64,000 nt of DNA from Pseudaestuariivita rosea (GTDB lineage: Bacteria; Pseudomonadota; Alphaproteobacteria; Rhodobacterales; Rhodobacteraceae), in NCBI RefSeq assembly GCF_017592335.1, contig NZ_JACNMP010000016.1, positions 1 to 64,000 on the forward strand, in the 5' to 3' direction. Each line of letters starts with the position of its first letter. The stretch's first letter is position 1. The notes beneath the pieces are model-generated. The model saw only the letters and a list, made by a program, of their open reading frames with translations, did not search any database and was not told the origin of the DNA. This document shows, in pieces, positions 25,419 to 33,780 of this stretch. A program made the translations under genes and the position numbers.

Positions 25419-26489
25419 TTACTGGGCAAGCCAGGCGTTGAACCGCTCGGACAGTTCTGTGTCACGGTCGGCCCAGAACTCAAAATTATTGACCAGCGCG
25501 TTTTCCAGATTGGCTTCAGCGGTTGGCATATGCGGTGCCATGTCGGTTTCACCGTCCATGAACTTGCCGACCAGTGCGCCCGAGGATTTGCGTGCGGGGC
25601 CATAGCTGATCCAGCTGGCCTGATCCGCCAGACGCTGCGTATCGGTTGAAAACGCAATGAATTGCAGGGCCTCTTCCTTGTTTGGCGCGCCGCGTGGCAC
25701 GACGAACAGGTCAAAGTCCATGATCTGACCGTCCCAAACGATTTCGAACGGCTGGCCTTCACCGATAGCTGCGTTGAAGATACGACCGTTATAGGCTGTG
25801 CTCATCACGACCTCACCATCGGCCAGAAGCTGGGGTGGTTGTGCACCGGCTTCCCACCAGACAATCTCGTCCTTGATGGTGTCCAGCTTGGCAAAGGCAC
25901 GATCAACGCCTTCGTCGGTTTCCAGAAGGTCATAGACCTCGGCTGCAGGAACACCATCGGCCATCAGGGCCATTTCCAGGTTCGCCTTGGCCGATTTACG
26001 CATGCCGCGCTTGCCGGGGTAGTCGACCAGATTGAAGAAATCGTCGATGCTGTCGGGCGCACTCGTGACGTTTTCGGTGTTATAGGCAAAGACGGTGGAC
26101 CAGACGATATTGGCCACCGCACAATCGGTCAGCGCCCCTTCGATGAAGTCATCCTGTGGCGAAGTGCCGTCAGGGGCGTCGGGCAGCATCGAGTGGTCGA
26201 TTTCTTCCAGCAGGCCTTCGTCACACAGACGAATGGCGTCGGAATATTCCACGTCGGCCACGTCGACTGTGACATTACCCGCCTCGACCTGAGCCTTGAT
26301 AGGCGTGGCGGGGTTGTCGGCATCAACCGAATTCACGGTGATCCCGGTCTCGGCCATGAAGGGCTTATGATACGCCTCGACCTGCGATTTGGTATAGGCG
26401 CCGCCCCAGGACATGACTGTGACCTCTTGCGCGGATGCGGCAAAGGCAAAGCCTGTCAAGGCGGTGGTTAGGATAAGTGTTTTCTTCAT
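25419..26489 (-). CDS. ABC transporter periplasmic solute-binding protein, polyamine type (PotD/PotF-like)
   Basis: The 356-residue binding protein has signal peptide MKKTLILTTALTGFAFAASA, with the mature start near QEVTVMSWGGAYTKSQ. WGGAY and YHKPFMAETGI are typical of the PotD/PotF family, as are the later STAYNGRIFNA and RGAPNKEEALQFIAFS. It captures the solute and gives it to the two permeases. I use the ATG at 26489 (GGGAGA upstream), not the in-frame one at 26531. It lies 47 bases after the ATPase gene. The ligand cannot be assigned by eye; putrescine, spermidine or another cation is likely. Confidence 0.92.
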   Translation of the reverse strand: MKKTLILTTALTGFAFAASAQEVTVMSWGGAYTKSQVEAYHKPFMAETGITVNSVDADNPATPIKAQVEAGNVTVDVADVEYSDAIRLCDEGLLEEIDHSMLPDAPDGTSPQDDFIEGALTDCAVANIVWSTVFAYNTENVTSAPDSIDDFFNLVDYPGKRGMRKSAKANLEMALMADGVPAAEVYDLLETDEGVDRAFAKLDTIKDEIVWWEAGAQPPQLLADGEVVMSTAYNGRIFNAAIGEGQPFEIVWDGQIMDFDLFVVPRGAPNKEEALQFIAFSTDTQRLADQASWISYGPARKSSGALVGKFMDGETDMAPHMPTAEANLENALVNNFEFWADRDTELSERFNAWLAQ

Positions 26490-26536
26490 TTGGTTTCTCC
26501 CGTTTAGGACTGTTGTTGGCCGATTTGGCACGGCTC

Positions 26537-27634
26537 TTATGAAATCGGATCAAGCGCGCGGGCATCTTCCGTAGCCCAGGTCACTTGGGTGGTTTCGCCG
26601 AGCGACAGATGTTTGTGGCCCGCGGCATTGGGGACTTTGACAATGAAATCATCGTTGCCATGGACGTTCATCCGGCAGCGGATGTGATCGCCCAGATAGA
26701 TCAGTTCCAGCACGCGGCCCTCGGTCGTATTGGGGCCAGCCGCCCCGCCAACATTGACACGTTCAGGCCGGACAGAAATCAGCGTTTCGGCACCAGTTTC
26801 CCCGCAATTCACGGCCAGCGCCTCGCACTGCTTCCCATCTGGCAGTTGAACCAGCACGGCATCGCCGGCACGATTGATAACTTTACCATGTAACCTATTG
26901 TTTTCGCCGATGAATTGCGCAACAAAGCTGTTGTCGGGCCGTTCATAAAGCTCATCGGGTGGGGCAAGCTGCTGGATCACACCGTCGTTGAACACTGCAA
27001 CGCGATCAGACATTGTCAGCGCCTCGGACTGGTCGTGGGTGACGTAGACGACCGTGATGCCAAGATTTTCGTGCAAGTGCTTGATTTCATACTGCATATG
27101 TTCACGCAGCTGCTTGTCCAGCGCGCCAAGTGGTTCGTCCATCAGCACCAGTGCCGGATCAAAGACCAAGGCACGGGCCAAGGCGATGCGTTGTTGCTGA
27201 CCACCCGACAGTTGCGCCGGGCGGCGACCGCCGAAATCGCCCATCTGGACCATATCCAGCGCACGCTGCACACGATCCTCGCGTTCAGACTTGCCCATCC
27301 CGCGCACTTCCAGCGGAAAGGCCAGGTTTTCGGCAACCGTCATATGCGGAAACAGCGCGTAGTTTTGAAACACCATCCCGATACCGCGCTTGTGCGGGGG
27401 GATGTTGTTGATTTCACGCCCGTCCAGCCGGATTTCGCCGTGGGTCGCTGTTTCAAACCCGGCCAGCATCATCAGACAGGTTGTCTTGCCCGACCCGGAC
27501 GGCCCCAGCATCGTCAGAAACTCGCCCTTTGGCATGGATAGATTAAGGTCTTTCACGACCAGCGTTTCGCCGTCGTAGCTTTTCTGGACGCGGTCAAATT
27601 CCACGAATGCGTCCGTCGACACGGTTGATGCCAA
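26537..27634 (-). CDS. ABC transporter ATP-binding protein, polyamine type (PotA-like)
   Basis: The 365-residue ATPase has Walker A GPSGSGKTTCLMML (about 44-57), the Q-loop, signature LSGGQQQRIALARAL, Walker B VLMDEPLGALD, the switch His in VTHDQSE, and a C-terminal TOBE domain (about 280-360). It powers the importer of this operon and is its first gene. The start is TTG at 27634 with AGGGAG seven bases upstream; the GTG four codons later is possible. The 157-base gap to bchJ upstream should hold the operon promoter. Confidence 0.95.
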   Translation of the reverse strand: MASTVSTDAFVEFDRVQKSYDGETLVVKDLNLSMPKGEFLTMLGPSGSGKTTCLMMLAGFETATHGEIRLDGREINNIPPHKRGIGMVFQNYALFPHMTVAENLAFPLEVRGMGKSEREDRVQRALDMVQMGDFGGRRPAQLSGGQQQRIALARALVFDPALVLMDEPLGALDKQLREHMQYEIKHLHENLGITVVYVTHDQSEALTMSDRVAVFNDGVIQQLAPPDELYERPDNSFVAQFIGENNRLHGKVINRAGDAVLVQLPDGKQCEALAVNCGETGAETLISVRPERVNVGGAAGPNTTEGRVLELIYLGDHIRCRMNVHGNDDFIVKVPNAAGHKHLSLGETTQVTWATEDARALDPIS

Positions 27635-27791
27635 AACTGGCTCCCTGTTATTTTCGTGCGGTTGGCCCGCTTTTGTCGCCTAACTAAAGCAAGCGCGGGC
27701 CTGTCATGCAAGCGTCATGATCGATTTTTTCAGCAAATGCCGCAAATCCGGGCTGTTTTGGGGGCCTGTGCCAAGACATGTGGCGCAGGTA

Positions 27792-28367
27792 TTATCCTGT
27801 AACAGTAAAACGGCAGACAGGCGTCCCATCGCGCCAACAGCTATTGTGCGTGATGATGATATCTGCGTCGATCAACCTGTTGAAAAGGCGCTGCAAAACG
27901 GCTTTGTGCCAGACACTGCCGGGCATGGTTAATAGGTTATCGGCAATCTCGATTACATGGCCCACAACGTGGCATCGGCCGGACCCGGCGAAGGTCCAGG
28001 CGTTTTTCCGGATCGCTTTTGACAGCAAAGCTGCGCCCAAGCGACGCGGGGCCAGGCGCAGCAGGGTTTTGGCAAATCGGGGAATGCGGTTGGCGATGAT
28101 ATAGTCCGCTGTCCACAGCCCCGCTGTTTCTGCGATTTTTGCCGCAACGTCAGGCGGATGCACCTGCCAAAGCGCGTGAAACAGCGCTGCCGGAATGGCC
28201 TGATCAATCATCTGTTGCGGCGGGTTAAGCAGCAAATGTGCAAAGCCTGTGCCAGCAAACAGATCATGCGCCGCGTCAAATCCCAGATGATGTTCGACCG
28301 CCCGGCCAAGCTGAATTACAGCGTTCGGCCCAACGACGCCCTGCGTGATATGGGCGCTGCCATCCAA
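27792..28367 (-). CDS. bchJ: BchJ-like protein (bacteriochlorophyll 4-vinyl reductase family)
   Basis: This 191-residue protein matches the BchJ/V4R family: GPNAVIQLGRAVEHHLG at the start, TADYIIANRIPRFAKTLLRLAP, KNAWTFAGSG and the Cys-containing tail THNSCWRDGTPVCRFTV. BchJ aids 8-vinyl reduction or chlorophyllide intermediate handling; the true vinyl reductase activity of the family is disputed. It directly follows bchE. No ATG or GTG lies near the N-terminus. The first codon is a TTG directly after the bchE amber stop and in the same frame, so initiation there or readthrough are the options. No other photosynthesis gene is near. Confidence 0.88.
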   Translation of the reverse strand: MDGSAHITQGVVGPNAVIQLGRAVEHHLGFDAAHDLFAGTGFAHLLLNPPQQMIDQAIPAALFHALWQVHPPDVAAKIAETAGLWTADYIIANRIPRFAKTLLRLAPRRLGAALLSKAIRKNAWTFAGSGRCHVVGHVIEIADNLLTMPGSVWHKAVLQRLFNRLIDADIIITHNSCWRDGTPVCRFTVTG

Positions 28368-29990
28368 CTATTCACCCGCCAATTGCGGCACGGCATCATC
28401 CATCTGTTGATCCCCGCCGCCACAGGCCTTGACCGCCGTGCTTTCGCGGCGCGCCTTCGCGCGGGCGGCGCGATCGGCGGCGGCTTCCCAATCGTCCAGC
28501 TGTGCCTTGGCGATTTTGCGGGTGCGGTCAAAGTTGAAGTTGACCTTTTCCTTCGACTGCGGCCCCCAGTAATTTGCCTTGCCCAGATCATAGAATTTAC
28601 GTTCAAACCCGGCCTTCAGGAACGCCTTCAGACACCCAAGCAGATAGCGGCGGCGGAAGCCTGTGCCGCGCCAAGGGTAGTGAAACAGCGCCTTGCGGGA
28701 ATAGAAACGGCGATAGTTATGCATCACACGATCCAGAAGCGTGGCGCGATCCATCGCGTCGGGCCGCATGATCGGCGTGACGAAATTGTACTTCGAGAAA
28801 TCGAAGATCTCGACCTTATCGCCCAATTCCTGAAACAGCGGTGTAAAGGGCCAGGGCGTGTACATCGCCCAATTCGCCAGATCGGGCTGCCAATCCCAGG
28901 CCATCTGAAACGTCTCTTCCAGCGTTTCGGGCGTTTCATTGTCCAGTCCGACGATAAATTGCGCTTCGACAAAGATATCGGCTTCACGCAATAACCGCAC
29001 GGCCTCTTTGTTTTCTTGGACCTTGGTTTCCTTGTTGAACTGGTCCAGTTTCAGCTGCGCTGCGGCCTCGGTCCCTAGGCTGACGTGCACAAGGCCCGCA
29101 CGTCGGTAAAGCGGCAGCAGGTCCTTGTCGCGCATGATGTCAGTGACGCGGGTGTTGATGCCCCACCGCACCTTGTGCGGCAGGTCGCGCGCGATCAGCT
29201 CTTCGCAGAATTGGATGAATTTACGGCGGTTTATCGTGGGTTCCTCATCCGCCAGAATGAAAAAGCCAACGTCCTGTTCGTTCACCAGCGTTTCGATTTC
29301 ATCCACCACCTTGATCGGGTCGCGCACGCGATAATCACGCCAGAATTTCCATTGCGAACAGAAGGAACAGGTAAAGGGACAGCCCCGCGCCATGTTCGGG
29401 ATCGCCACGCGCACACCAAGCGGCACGTAGATATACTTTGACCACTCCAGCAACGTCCAGTCGGGGTTGATGGCATCCAGATCCTTGACGGTCGAGGCCG
29501 CCTGCGTCGCCTTGATCACATCGCCGTCGTGGAAGGCCAGCCCCTTGATCCGCTTGCGATCAGCGGGCCAGCGGCCATCTTCGATGGTCAGGATCAGTTC
29601 GCGAAAAATCTCTTCGCCCTCGCCCCGGACGATCACGTCGATCCAGGGGGCCTCGGACAGGACTTGCTTGTATATAAAGGTCGCGTGGACCCCGCCCAAC
29701 ACGCGCACGGCGTTCGGGCAGACCTCTTGCGCGACTTTCAGCACGCCTTCGGCCACATAGATCGACGGCGTGATCGCGGTGGTGCCGACAACATCGGGCT
29801 GCAGCTCGGCCAGCTTCACCCGCAGGGCATCATCGTCGATGTTGTGCGTCATGGCGTCGATAAAATGGATGTCGTCAAAGCCCGCATCCCGCAGATGTCC
29901 GGCCAGATAGGCAACCCAGGCCGGCGGCCAGTTCCCCGCAATCTCGGCCCCGCCAGAGTGATAATTCGGGTGAACAAGCACGATGCGCAT
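28368..29990 (-). CDS. bchE: Anaerobic Mg-protoporphyrin IX monomethyl ester oxidative cyclase BchE
   Basis: This 540-residue B12-binding radical SAM enzyme forms the isocyclic ring of bacteriochlorophyll without O2. Residues 1-160 form the cobalamin-binding domain ([55 protein letters not shown]). The cluster motif is [14 protein letters not shown] (Cys near 203, 207 and 210), followed by [13 protein letters not shown] and [12 protein letters not shown] BchE-type C-terminal region ([17 protein letters not shown]) follows, then a basic, Ala-rich tail. SD AGGAGGGG precedes the ATG. The promoter region carries FnrL and PpsR-type boxes. It stands outside any visible photosynthesis cluster, with only bchJ after it. 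Confidence 0.95.
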   Translation of the reverse strand: MRIVLVHPNYHSGGAEIAGNWPPAWVAYLAGHLRDAGFDDIHFIDAMTHNIDDDALRVKLAELQPDVVGTTAITPSIYVAEGVLKVAQEVCPNAVRVLGGVHATFIYKQVLSEAPWIDVIVRGEGEEIFRELILTIEDGRWPADRKRIKGLAFHDGDVIKATQAASTVKDLDAINPDWTLLEWSKYIYVPLGVRVAIPNMARGCPFTCSFCSQWKFWRDYRVRDPIKVVDEIETLVNEQDVGFFILADEEPTINRRKFIQFCEELIARDLPHKVRWGINTRVTDIMRDKDLLPLYRRAGLVHVSLGTEAAAQLKLDQFNKETKVQENKEAVRLLREADIFVEAQFIVGLDNETPETLEETFQMAWDWQPDLANWAMYTPWPFTPLFQELGDKVEIFDFSKYNFVTPIMRPDAMDRATLLDRVMHNYRRFYSRKALFHYPWRGTGFRRRYLLGCLKAFLKAGFERKFYDLGKANYWGPQSKEKVNFNFDRTRKIAKAQLDDWEAAADRAARAKARRESTAVKACGGGDQQMDDAVPQLAGE

Positions 29991-30009
29991 GGGCGCCCCT
30001 CCTGATATA

Positions 30010-30027
30010 TGTAAATCAAGAGTGACA
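30010..30027. promoter_or_regulatory. TGT-N12-ACA box 1 (PpsR/CrtJ-type) upstream of bchE
   Basis: The site has exact TGT and ACA ends with 12 bases between, the consensus of the PpsR/CrtJ redox- and light-responsive repressor of bch genes. It lies 20-37 bases before the bchE ATG. Confidence 0.7.
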
Positions 30028-30028
30028 G

Positions 30029-30046
30029 TGTCAGATATTATTTACA
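30029..30046. promoter_or_regulatory. TGT-N12-ACA box 2 (PpsR/CrtJ-type) upstream of bchE
   Basis: A second exact TGT-N12-ACA site starts 19 bases after the first, with one base between them. Known PpsR sites often come in pairs, which supports cooperative binding here. It abuts the FnrL-like box. Confidence 0.7.
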
Positions 30047-30060
30047 TTGACCTGGATCAA
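30047..30060. promoter_or_regulatory. FnrL-like box TTGAC-N4-ATCAA upstream of bchE
   Basis: TTGACCTGGATCAA matches nine of ten defined bases of the FNR/FnrL consensus TTGAT-N4-ATCAA. It lies about 57 bases before the bchE ATG and is fitting for an oxygen-independent enzyme. Confidence 0.75.
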
Positions 30061-30065
30061 CCCAC

Positions 30066-31229
30066 CTAAGAGTCCAGGCAATGGCTGATATAGGTATTCA
30101 CCTGATCCACACCCCATTCGCTTAGCATGAACGGGCGTTTTGCATCCAGCCTTCCAATTATGGGTGCAACATCGGGTGGCCCATGGCGAATTTGTGACGC
30201 CCTATCTTCAAAGTTATAAAGACAGCTGAATTTGCCTTTATCTGCATGAGTTTCAGTATTGTGGCGCCCTTCGACACCGAATTGAGTAATCATCGGACGA
30301 TTCTCTTTCCATGCAATCTCAACCGACAACAGGGTTAACGGACTGCCTATGTCGCGTGTAAGATATGTGTTCAACAGAACCGTGTCGGATTTTTCCGGAT
30401 GACTGATCAACTCAGGATACTCCGCGCGGGTGATAGGCCCAAATGTTTGATACTGACCATTCACGTTACGGCCCCAGGCCAGTGCATGGCTGACCCCCAT
30501 ATATTGCGCAGGTGTATCGGGCTGTGCCGTGACAAAAAACAAGGTATAATAGGATTGATCAAGAATAACGTGATCATTTCGACCATCACCGTTCATGTCC
30601 AATTTGATCGTCTGATCGGGTGGTTTAGTGTGTGAAGACATATAATATACAATCGTCACATACTCTTCCTGACATTTCTGGGGCAAAGGCGTGGTTTGCC
30701 AATCCCTTATCGGCAAAACCTGAAAGCTGCCCTCAAGCATTACGTCACCGGCGACATGATAAAAGACACCATCCCCGCTGGCATAGTCGATATGGCACCC
30801 CTCCGCCCCGTCATAATAAAACCCTATCGCCCAGTCGTTCACATAGGACGTTACTACAAACGCATCCTTTTGCAGGGCAATCGTCCAGCGCTGAAACCAG
30901 TATCCCGTGCCCGCACCTAGATGATTGCCGGTTTGAGTCAACTCAACACCACGACCGCCTGCTGTCGCCTCAAGCTGGACGTCCCGCGATATACCATCAG
31001 AGGCGGGCAAAAATTTGGGGATAATCTGGATTTTGTCCAACTCATTGTCTGCAATGCTGAAAATGAAAAATTCGATATCGGCCAACGCAGGATCGTCGCT
31101 GTTGCGCACCACCCTGATCTGATCGTCGTGCCCATCTGCGTTCCAATCGACAGTTGCGGTTGTCAAAATCTGATCTGCACGGGCATGAAAGGCCAGAAAT
31201 ACGCCAATCGAAGCAAGAAACACCTTCAT
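30066..31229 (-). CDS. Secreted DxNxDG-repeat hypothetical protein
   Basis: This 387-residue exported protein has a signal peptide MKVFLASIGVFLAFHARA, cut before DQILTTATVDWNADG. It has calcium-loop-like Asp-rich turns DWNADGHDDQI near the start and DMNGDGRNDHVIL mid-protein, as in FG-GAP/VCBS-type or EF-hand-like proteins. Other conserved-looking parts are RWTIALQKDAFVVTSYV and GCHIDYASGDGVFYH. It is a longer relative of the protein at 61710-62267, which shares the DxNxDG turn, the RWxIxL...YVVTxYV stretch and the CxxDxxSGxG turn. I do not recognise a function. ATG 31229 is chosen over TTG 31250 because it gives a proper signal peptide. Confidence 0.65.
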   Translation of the reverse strand: MKVFLASIGVFLAFHARADQILTTATVDWNADGHDDQIRVVRNSDDPALADIEFFIFSIADNELDKIQIIPKFLPASDGISRDVQLEATAGGRGVELTQTGNHLGAGTGYWFQRWTIALQKDAFVVTSYVNDWAIGFYYDGAEGCHIDYASGDGVFYHVAGDVMLEGSFQVLPIRDWQTTPLPQKCQEEYVTIVYYMSSHTKPPDQTIKLDMNGDGRNDHVILDQSYYTLFFVTAQPDTPAQYMGVSHALAWGRNVNGQYQTFGPITRAEYPELISHPEKSDTVLLNTYLTRDIGSPLTLLSVEIAWKENRPMITQFGVEGRHNTETHADKGKFSCLYNFEDRASQIRHGPPDVAPIIGRLDAKRPFMLSEWGVDQVNTYISHCLDS

Positions 31230-31361
31230 CCATTTATCCAGATATTTCAAAGATCAAACCAGTCTGCCACCAGTCCACGAATGGCATCTGTTTGATATAC
31301 CTCAATGCGCCGTTTGTCAGCCCGGATCATGGTCAGATCAGCCACTCCGAAAGGATAACCA

Positions 31362-32075
31362 TTGCACCGCGAACACGGCCATAGCAAAGCTGAAATCGCC
31401 GCACGAATTGCGGCACCGGGAAAAGCCAGTCATCTGCGCGATGTGATCTATGGTGGCATCGACGGGGCGGTGACGACCTTTGCGATCGTGGCAGGGGTCC
31501 AGGGGGCCGGTTTGCCGACGGGTGTGATCCTGGCGCTGGGGATCGCCAATGTACTGGCCGATGGATTTTCGATGGCTGCGGGCAATTATTCGGGCACCAA
31601 GGCAGAACTGGATGATCGTCAGCGTCTGCGGCAGATTGAGGAACGGCATATCGACCATTTCCCCGAAGGCGAAACCGAAGAGCTGCGCCAGATCCTGGCG
31701 CAAAAGGGATTGTCCGGCGACGTTCTTGAGGAAGCCGTGCGGGCGATCGCATCGGACCGCGCCAAGTGGATCGAGATGATGCTGACCGATGAATATGGTC
31801 TGGCCCCGGTTGAACCGCGCCCAATGGCCGCTGCGGTGGCAACATTCGTGGCCTTTCTGATTGCCGGTATGATCCCGCTGATGCCTTTTTTGATCGGGCT
31901 ACCCAATGCCTTTCTGAATGCCACGATCGCAACGGGTGTCGTGTTTTTCCTGATTGGGGCCGTAAAAAGCAAATGGTCCCTGGCCCCCTGGTGGCGGTCG
32001 GGGCTGGAAACGCTTGCCATCGGGGCTGTCGCCGCGGCGATTGCCTTTTACGTGGGCAGTTTGTTTCATGAATGA
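31362..32075 (+). CDS. VIT1/CCC1-family iron/manganese transporter
   Basis: This 237-residue membrane protein shows SHLRDVIYGGIDGAVTTFAIVAG (TM1 with the conserved GxDG), GIANVLADGFSMAAGNYSGTKAE (TM2) and three more helices near the C-terminus (FVAFLIAGMIPLMPF, VVFFLIGAVKSK, AIGAVAAAIAFYVG). The middle helical region (about 85-140) carries a Glu-rich acidic segment, as in metal-binding VIT1 domains. It moves Fe2+ or Mn2+ across the inner membrane. The start is TTG with AAAGGA seven bases upstream. It overlaps the next ORF by 8 bases. Confidence 0.88.
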   Translation: MHREHGHSKAEIAARIAAPGKASHLRDVIYGGIDGAVTTFAIVAGVQGAGLPTGVILALGIANVLADGFSMAAGNYSGTKAELDDRQRLRQIEERHIDHFPEGETEELRQILAQKGLSGDVLEEAVRAIASDRAKWIEMMLTDEYGLAPVEPRPMAAAVATFVAFLIAGMIPLMPFLIGLPNAFLNATIATGVVFFLIGAVKSKWSLAPWWRSGLETLAIGAVAAAIAFYVGSLFHE

Positions 32076-33576
32076 CGAGGCCCGTCAGGAACAGACTATC
32101 AGCTTTCTTGAGGGCCGCCCGGATTTCGACACCCGCATCACCACCCACTGTGCGCATGTTTTTCTGTACGCGGGCGAGGCGCTGAAGATCAAACGCGCCG
32201 TCAAATACGATTATCTGGATTATTCGACGCTGGACCTGCGCCTTCAGATGTTGAAGCGCGAGCTACAGCTGAACGCAGGTGCAGCCCCCGATCTTTACCA
32301 CGACGTGGTGCCGATCATGCGCGGGAGTGACGGGCTGAGCATCGGCGGCGCGGGCGACCCTGTCGAATGGGTACTGCGCATGGACCGCTTTCCGCCCGAG
32401 GCCGAGCTGGACCATATCGCAAAGACCCAAGGCATCCCCAATGATCTGGCCGATGGGCTTGGCCGCGCGGTTGCGGATTATCACGCGGCGGCGACAGTTC
32501 GGCCTGAGGATGGTGCGGATCTGATCGATGAGATCATTGATGAGCTGAACAGGTTTTTCGTGCCCGTGGCCAATCAGGTGGGCCCCGACCGTGTGAGCGC
32601 ATTCAAAAATCGGATCCAAGGGCATTTTGCGGATGTCTCGGACCTTTTGACACTGCGCACCGATCAGGGTCAGGTGCGGCGCTGTCATGGCGATCTGCAT
32701 TTACGCAATATCATCATGTGGCGTGGCGCACCGACACCCTTTGACGCGCTTGAGTTCAGCGAACGGCTTGGCACCTGTGATGTGCTTTACGATCTGGCGT
32801 TTTTGCTGATGGATCTGGATCACCGTGGCTTGCCGGATGCCGCGTGCCACGTCTTTAATGCCTATCTGTTTTACGGCCGCGCTGATCTGTCGGGGCTGGC
32901 CGCCCTGCCCCTGTTTCTGGCAATCCGCGCAGGCATTCGTGCGATGGTCGATGTTCAAACCGCGCAGGGGCAGGATGACCCCAGTAAACTGATTTCAGAT
33001 GCGAAAGCCTATCTGGATCAGGGGCTGCGGTATCTGCAGCCCCCTGCCCCCCATCTGTTTGCCATCGGCGGGCTGTCGGGCACGGGCAAGACCACCCTGG
33101 CCCGGAAATTCGCGCCGGGCATCGGTCGGGTGCCGGGTGCCGTGCACATCCGCAGCGATTTGGAGCGCAAGGCGCTGATGGGCGTCGATCCCCTGACCCG
33201 CCTGCCCGCCGCGGCCTATCGACCCCAGGTCAGCGATCAGGTCTTCGCCATCATGCGGACCAAAGCCCAAGCTGCTCTGCAAGCGGGCCATCCGGTAGTG
33301 CTGGACGGCGTCTATGCAAAGCCGCAAGAACGGCAATCGGTTGAGGCATTGGCCCGTGAACTGGGCTGCCCCTTTGCCGGTATCTGGCTGGAAAGCGATC
33401 TGGCCACACGTCAAACCCGCGTCAGCCGCCGTGATCACGATGCGTCAGACGCAGACGCCGAGGTGCCCAGAATGCAAGAGGATTTTAAGATTGGCCCGGT
33501 CACCTGGCACAGACTGGACAGCAGCCAAAGCATCGACGACTTGCTGAACGCCGCACGGAACATCATCCGCACCTGA
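32068..33576 (+). CDS. APH-like domain fused to AAA/zeta-type kinase, unknown substrate
   Basis: This 502-residue two-domain protein belongs to a known but little-studied bacterial family. The N-terminal part (about 1-320) is an aminoglycoside-phosphotransferase-like kinase with RRCHGDLHLRNIIMWRGAPTPFDALEF as catalytic loop. The C-terminal part has the P-loop IGGLSGTGKTTLARKFA (near 335-350) and RVPGAVHIRSDLERKALMG, as in AAA_33/polynucleotide-kinase-like proteins. Its target is not known. It starts at an ATG inside the end of the VIT1 gene (ATGAATGA), so translational coupling is likely. Confidence 0.8.
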   Translation: MNDEARQEQTISFLEGRPDFDTRITTHCAHVFLYAGEALKIKRAVKYDYLDYSTLDLRLQMLKRELQLNAGAAPDLYHDVVPIMRGSDGLSIGGAGDPVEWVLRMDRFPPEAELDHIAKTQGIPNDLADGLGRAVADYHAAATVRPEDGADLIDEIIDELNRFFVPVANQVGPDRVSAFKNRIQGHFADVSDLLTLRTDQGQVRRCHGDLHLRNIIMWRGAPTPFDALEFSERLGTCDVLYDLAFLLMDLDHRGLPDAACHVFNAYLFYGRADLSGLAALPLFLAIRAGIRAMVDVQTAQGQDDPSKLISDAKAYLDQGLRYLQPPAPHLFAIGGLSGTGKTTLARKFAPGIGRVPGAVHIRSDLERKALMGVDPLTRLPAAAYRPQVSDQVFAIMRTKAQAALQAGHPVVLDGVYAKPQERQSVEALARELGCPFAGIWLESDLATRQTRVSRRDHDASDADAEVPRMQEDFKIGPVTWHRLDSSQSIDDLLNAARNIIRT

Positions 33577-33625
33577 AGGGCCGCCACACTATCTGCGCCG
33601 CCCCGGCAAGGACACAAAGGCTTTG

Positions 33626-33649
33626 TAACTTCGCCCCGCACAGAAGTTA
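33626..33649. repeat. 7-bp inverted repeat in the livH upstream region
   Basis: TAACTTC and GAAGTTA flank a 10-base loop, 132 bases before livH. It may be an operator or the end of the preceding transcript, though no T run follows. Confidence 0.4.
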
Positions 33650-33780
33650 GGTTTGAGCATAGTGCATATGCCCTTTTTACAGGCAGAGCGGTTCAAAAAC
33701 TGTGTTTGAGGCTTTGCAAGTGACCCCAAAATCATTACAAGCCCGCGAAACAGACGAAAGCCAGTGTAAGAAAAACAATA

